Assembly: GCA_014729055.1 (NCBI GenBank)
Contig: WJKO01000611.1
Coordinates: 1 to 7,883, forward strand
Source: Promethearchaeota archaeon
Lineage (GTDB): Archaea > Asgardarchaeota > Lokiarchaeia > Sigyniarchaeales > Promethearchaeaceae
Direction: 5' to 3'
Length of the DNA: 7,883 nucleotides
This document shows, in pieces, positions 4,862-7,883 of this stretch (the first letter of the stretch is position 1; the number at the start of each line of letters is the position of its first letter). Made by a program: the position numbers and the translations under genes. Under the pieces are notes generated by a model, which did no database searches, was not told the DNA's origin, and saw only the letters and a list, made by a program, of their open reading frames with translations.

Positions 4862-7603
4862 GGATAAATTAGATATGACAGTGGCAAAGATGTTATAAAC
4901 AATTTGCATAAGATATATTGAGATCGCAGCAATCTCAAATTCTTGCGTGTCTAGCACGAGCAAGGTTCCATATGCAACATTCATCAAGGCAAATAGCAGC
5001 AGTATAATCTTGAATACTAATACAAGGATTGCACTATGCCTAATCGACCTATCATCATTTTTCAGAGACTTTAATGTGTCAATAGACCAAATGTTATTGA
5101 AAAAATAAAGTAAAACGAATCCACTTGAAAGATATGATAGACAATAGAAAGTCATAATCGTCCATGCAAAGAATCTTGATACCAACAAACCAATGCAACT
5201 GCATATTATGCTGAGTAATAAAGCCATGACGAAATAAAATGCACCAGGTCTTTTCTGGTTAGCAGACGGTTCATTTATCAAATAAAGCGTGGATAAATAT
5301 AGAACCTGCTGAATAATGATGGTTATTAAGACCATATTCCATGAGAATAGTTCCAAGATGGTCAAGACTATTAAAAATAGAGAAAGCAGAATCATTGCGA
5401 GATTGACGATCCCAAAATAATTGGTTTTATTTTGAGGAATGATTGCCATTTTCTTCCTTTTTTTAGTCTTCGACCGTGGTTTTGAGTTTTCGTCTTCTAT
5501 GTTTCTCTTGAGATTTTTCGCTTTTAATTCATATAGAACTAATGAAATAATAAACGGTGCAATAATAGACAATACGAGAAAGATATAAACATTATATCGA
5601 TGGTTCTGTAAAACTGGAGTTCTATAATCAATTTCTTGAGGATAGATTGCTAACCACGGAGAATAATAGATATAATTATCATCTATTTCGGTTTCATTAA
5701 CCGCACGATATGTTATTTCATAAGTTTCCGCATTTTCATGTACTTCTAATCTTGTATCTTCATTGTATGCAATAATTTTTCTTATTATGGCACTTGATTG
5801 GTCAATTCGCTCGGTAAAATTGGTATCATAATAGAAATGGTTTGAAAATTCCCCAAATGAAGACCAGTTACTTCTATCATCCATTTCCATGAGTATTCCT
5901 GTATAGGCAGTGGCACCCTCTAAATATAACATCAATTCATTTTCTCTGGCATCTCCATCTTCCCATTCTTCATCAGGATCAAATGACTCATCATAATCAA
6001 CCAACGTAATGTTACATACATCGTTTTGATCTGCATGATCTGGCAAATAGGCCCATACTCTTAGTCCAATAAATATATCTCCGATTGAATAACAAATGGT
6101 AGTGTTTGAATTAAGGGACCAAGAATCTCCTTTAGTAAAAGGCGGTATTTCGGTCACGTTAAGCGTTAAATTTTGCACAGCTGATGCATTCCCGAGAAAA
6201 CCGAATACCCCTACCGACTTAGATAATTTCAATCCGTCTGTTTCAAATTGAAAAGCCACGAGCATACTATTCTCAGATTGCGACATCGCAGTTCTCAGAT
6301 TGCGATATCCGTTGTTGTCTTTAAAGAAGAGCGTATTTCTCCTATTGTCAATATCAACCCCCGATTTATTCGTATTAAGAGTTGCATATACGGGTATTGT
6401 TTGGGAACCGATTTCTCGATTATTATTAACTCCATCTTGTGCACCAAGACTATAATTCTTGGTAAAATATGCCAGTGCACGGATGTCGTAACATTTGTAT
6501 TTCACATAATAAGGATAGGTGCGATTGTTTGCCCGTTCCATTAATGCTTCGGTCGGTTGCCAGTTGTAAATGGGCGTATAACTATTATCAGTTTCTCGAT
6601 GGGGATAGACGTGACCGAAATAGAGATTTATAAATTCCAGCATTTCTTTGCCATAGAAGAACTGCCCCGAATAATCTCTCGAATGTGGTCCGCCTAAATT
6701 CCCGTTATTTTCTTGAATTAAAAAGGTCAACCAAAGAAACTCCATCATTTCTTCAGCTTCGGTAGAAAACTCAACATTAGGTGAGAATTCCCAAATTCCC
6801 ATCATTGCCTTGAGAATGACTTGATAATAATTCATTGTTGCATATTCTCTTATACCATATCGCAGCGTAAAATCCTTCCATTCGTAAAAATATTCCATTC
6901 CCAATTTAATTGCTGCTCGGTCATTGAAATATTTACCAATCATCAGTATTCCCGCCGTCCTGAGCAAATGAATGTTCGTATAAGATGGATCATCCGAGCG
7001 ATGTACGCAAGTAGATAAGACTTCGGCGGCTCCTTGTTCCCACATATTAAGAACATCATTGTCCATGAGGTCTTTATAATAATTGAAAATATACCCAATT
7101 ATAACTGAATTAAAGGGTCCAGCGTTTAAATCATCAACAAGACCATCATCTAGATACCAATAAAAATTACCAAATGTCCGATATCCAGCGGATGGTGTAT
7201 GTTCTTGAAACTGTCGAAAAAATGTCCTCAATACATTGTTGCCATAATCGATGTAGGTGGTATTTTCAGGGGATAAAGCAAAGCATAATAACGCAAATCT
7301 TATTTGATTGCGTGTATGTGCATGTATTTCGAGACCTTCGTCATCGTAATCATAATCATCTACAATCATGCCCAGAGAATCATTGTATCTGTCATAATAT
7401 CCATCAAACGCGTCTAAAAACCCTTCTTTTAATCGTGCATCATAATCTGTTTCCGGCTGCGTTATGTCAAAATCATTCCTGAGTAAATTAGGCCACGTAA
7501 ATTCTTCTCTAAATGGAACAGCCCAGTTAACTCCAAAAAAGATAAAGTTGGAACTTGCTATTATAGAAATTAAAAATATTAATCCTTTATGTTTTAAATC
7601 CAA
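4859..7603 (-). CDS. Large membrane protein with lyase-like helical ectodomain and seven C-terminal membrane helices, function unknown
   Basis: A 914-residue protein that I do not recognise as a named family. An N-terminal hydrophobic segment (about 7-27) acts as signal or anchor. Residues about 55-390 are mainly helical, with repeated aromatic helices such as NIHLLRTAGILMIGKYF (210-226) and EYATMNYYQ (253-261), resembling the alpha/alpha toroid of polysaccharide lyases. The motif GPHSRDY at 305-311 looks like a conserved active-site segment. Residues about 400-660 are beta-rich, like the sandwich domain that follows the toroid in heparinase II/III-like lyases. A helix at 671-692 leads to a strongly basic loop (694-718), then six more hydrophobic segments near 728-751, 755-776, 788-808, 811-835, 856-882 and 889-910. 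Thirteen N-x-S/T sequons lie between residues 74 and 636, fitting a glycosylated exterior domain. The start is TTG at 7603 with GAGTGA upstream; the next Met is too far inside. It may act on surface glycans, but this is inference. Confidence 0.75.
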   Translation of the reverse strand: MDLKHKGLIFLISIIASSNFIFFGVNWAVPFREEFTWPNLLRNDFDITQPETDYDARLKEGFLDAFDGYYDRYNDSLGMIVDDYDYDDEGLEIHAHTRNQIRFALLCFALSPENTTYIDYGNNVLRTFFRQFQEHTPSAGYRTFGNFYWYLDDGLVDDLNAGPFNSVIIGYIFNYYKDLMDNDVLNMWEQGAAEVLSTCVHRSDDPSYTNIHLLRTAGILMIGKYFNDRAAIKLGMEYFYEWKDFTLRYGIREYATMNYYQVILKAMMGIWEFSPNVEFSTEAEEMMEFLWLTFLIQENNGNLGGPHSRDYSGQFFYGKEMLEFINLYFGHVYPHRETDNSYTPIYNWQPTEALMERANNRTYPYYVKYKCYDIRALAYFTKNYSLGAQDGVNNNREIGSQTIPVYATLNTNKSGVDIDNRRNTLFFKDNNGYRNLRTAMSQSENSMLVAFQFETDGLKLSKSVGVFGFLGNASAVQNLTLNVTEIPPFTKGDSWSLNSNTTICYSIGDIFIGLRVWAYLPDHADQNDVCNITLVDYDESFDPDEEWEDGDARENELMLYLEGATAYTGILMEMDDRSNWSSFGEFSNHFYYDTNFTERIDQSSAIIRKIIAYNEDTRLEVHENAETYEITYRAVNETEIDDNYIYYSPWLAIYPQEIDYRTPVLQNHRYNVYIFLVLSIIAPFIISLVLYELKAKNLKRNIEDENSKPRSKTKKRKKMAIIPQNKTNYFGIVNLAMILLSLFLIVLTILELFSWNMVLITIIIQQVLYLSTLYLINEPSANQKRPGAFYFVMALLLSIICSCIGLLVSRFFAWTIMTFYCLSYLSSGFVLLYFFNNIWSIDTLKSLKNDDRSIRHSAILVLVFKIILLLFALMNVAYGTLLVLDTQEFEIAAISIYLMQIVYNIFATVISNLS
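6270..6305. repeat. 14-bp direct repeat inside the 914-residue gene
   Basis: TTCTCAGATTGCGA occurs exactly at 6270-6283 and again at 6292-6305, 22 bases apart. Since 22 is not a multiple of three, the copies are read in different frames: one encodes R-N-L-R and the other S-Q-S-E-N. It looks like a small local duplication or coincidence and does not break the frame. Confidence 0.6.
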
Positions 7604-7610
7604 AGGTAAG

Positions 7611-7616
7611 TCACTC
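7611..7616 (-). promoter_or_regulatory. Ribosome binding site GAGTGA supporting the TTG start at 7603
   Basis: On the minus strand GAGTGA ends seven bases before the TTG codon, a good spacing for a slightly imperfect match to the archaeal anti-Shine-Dalgarno sequence. Together with the hydrophobic segment that follows the start, it supports TTG as initiator. Confidence 0.45.
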
Positions 7617-7630
7617 AGTTGTTAATTATC

Positions 7631-7643
7631 CGCAATATTTGCG
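7631..7643. other. Small dyad CGCAA-TAT-TTGCG in the 52-base gap between two minus-strand genes
   Basis: CGCAA (7631-7635) and TTGCG (7639-7643) are exact reverse complements with a 3-base centre. The dyad lies between the stop of the upstream gene (7656) and the start of the large membrane-protein gene (7603). It could be an operator or weak hairpin. At 5 bp per arm, chance is a real possibility. Confidence 0.25.
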
Positions 7644-7655
7644 ATTCTCTATTTT

Positions 7656-7883
7656 TTATCCTAAAATCTTATCAAGACTGATGTTTTGAAACAATTTAAA
7701 GAAGTTCTCGGCAAGATCTTCCGTTAATTCTTCTAATTCATTTTTCCTAAAGATACTTTCCTTCTCAATAAAACCAACAAGTAGGAAAAACGGAAATACC
7801 TTGTGATTGTATTTTATATTGAATTTTGAACTTATAACTTGAACATCTCCGTAGCGAACTTCAAATTGGGGTTTATTTTCATC
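7656..7883 (-). CDS. C-terminal fragment of an unrecognised protein, cut by the right edge
   Basis: The minus strand is open from the right edge to a TAA at 7658-7656 and encodes 75 residues with no internal stop. The fragment starts with strand-like FEVRYGDVQVI, continues with N-I-K-Y and the hydrophobic strand VFPFFLLVGFI (29-39), and ends in a charged amphipathic helix (about 48-75, ending LDKILG). This order, two or more strands and then a long terminal helix, resembles the second half of small longin- or roadblock-like domains common in Asgard archaea. The match is by overall pattern only and is weak. It lies 52 bases upstream of the large membrane-protein gene on the same strand and may share a transcript with it. 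No function is assigned. Confidence 0.65.
   Translation of the reverse strand, partial: DENKPQFEVRYGDVQVISSKFNIKYNHKVFPFFLLVGFIEKESIFRKNELEELTEDLAENFFKLFQNISLDKILG

Noticed and set aside
6248..6544. Plus-strand open frame of 98 codons
   Set aside because: It is antisense to the middle of the 914-residue gene, with no independent support.
7174..7482. Plus-strand open frame of 102 codons
   Set aside because: It is antisense to the start of the 914-residue gene, rich in His and Cys from reversed codons, and has no ribosome binding site or family match.
1..7883. A defence island, mobile element or prophage explanation for the window
   Set aside because: No transposase, integrase, nuclease-ATPase pair, terminal repeat or phage gene is visible. 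The genes look like ordinary chromosomal metabolic and surface functions.

Overview
This AT-rich window looks archaeal. The upstream regions carry A/T-rich boxes that fit archaeal TATA elements. Ribosome binding sites are weak or absent before several genes, and the gene ends are followed by T-rich runs rather than classic GC hairpins. Two of the genes appear to start at TTG. Three large proteins are membrane-anchored with big exterior domains, and one of these is rich in N-x-S/T sequons. An Asgard-type (Lokiarchaeia-like) genome would fit the style, but no diagnostic marker gene is present, so the lineage is only a guess.

Layout from left to right: (1) a minus-strand gene cut by the left edge, the first 48 residues of a carbon-nitrogen hydrolase (nitrilase superfamily); (2) a divergent promoter region, about 147-333; (3) a plus-strand purple-acid-phosphatase-like metallophosphoesterase behind three membrane helices, 334-2001; (4) a 242-base gap with a T-rich terminator, an imperfect dyad and a good TATA box; (5) a plus-strand double-HKD phospholipase D-family protein anchored at both ends, 2244-3668; (6) 28 bases later, a KDPG/KHG aldolase, 3697-4362; (7) a small DsrE-family protein with its own probable promoter, ending at 4773; (8) a convergent gap of about 85 bases with two inverted repeats; (9) a minus-strand 914-residue protein with a lyase-like helical exterior domain, a beta-rich domain and seven C-terminal membrane helices, 4859-7603; (10) the C-terminal 75 residues of an unrecognised minus-strand gene, reaching the right edge.

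The phosphatase and the PLD protein are both predicted to face outward. Together they could cleave exterior phosphodiesters and then release phosphate, although they probably have separate promoters. The aldolase and the DsrE protein are cytosolic and have no obvious functional tie to them. The large 914-residue protein is the least understood gene and the best candidate for new biology. I see no CRISPR array, transposon, rRNA, convincing tRNA or recognisable defence system.
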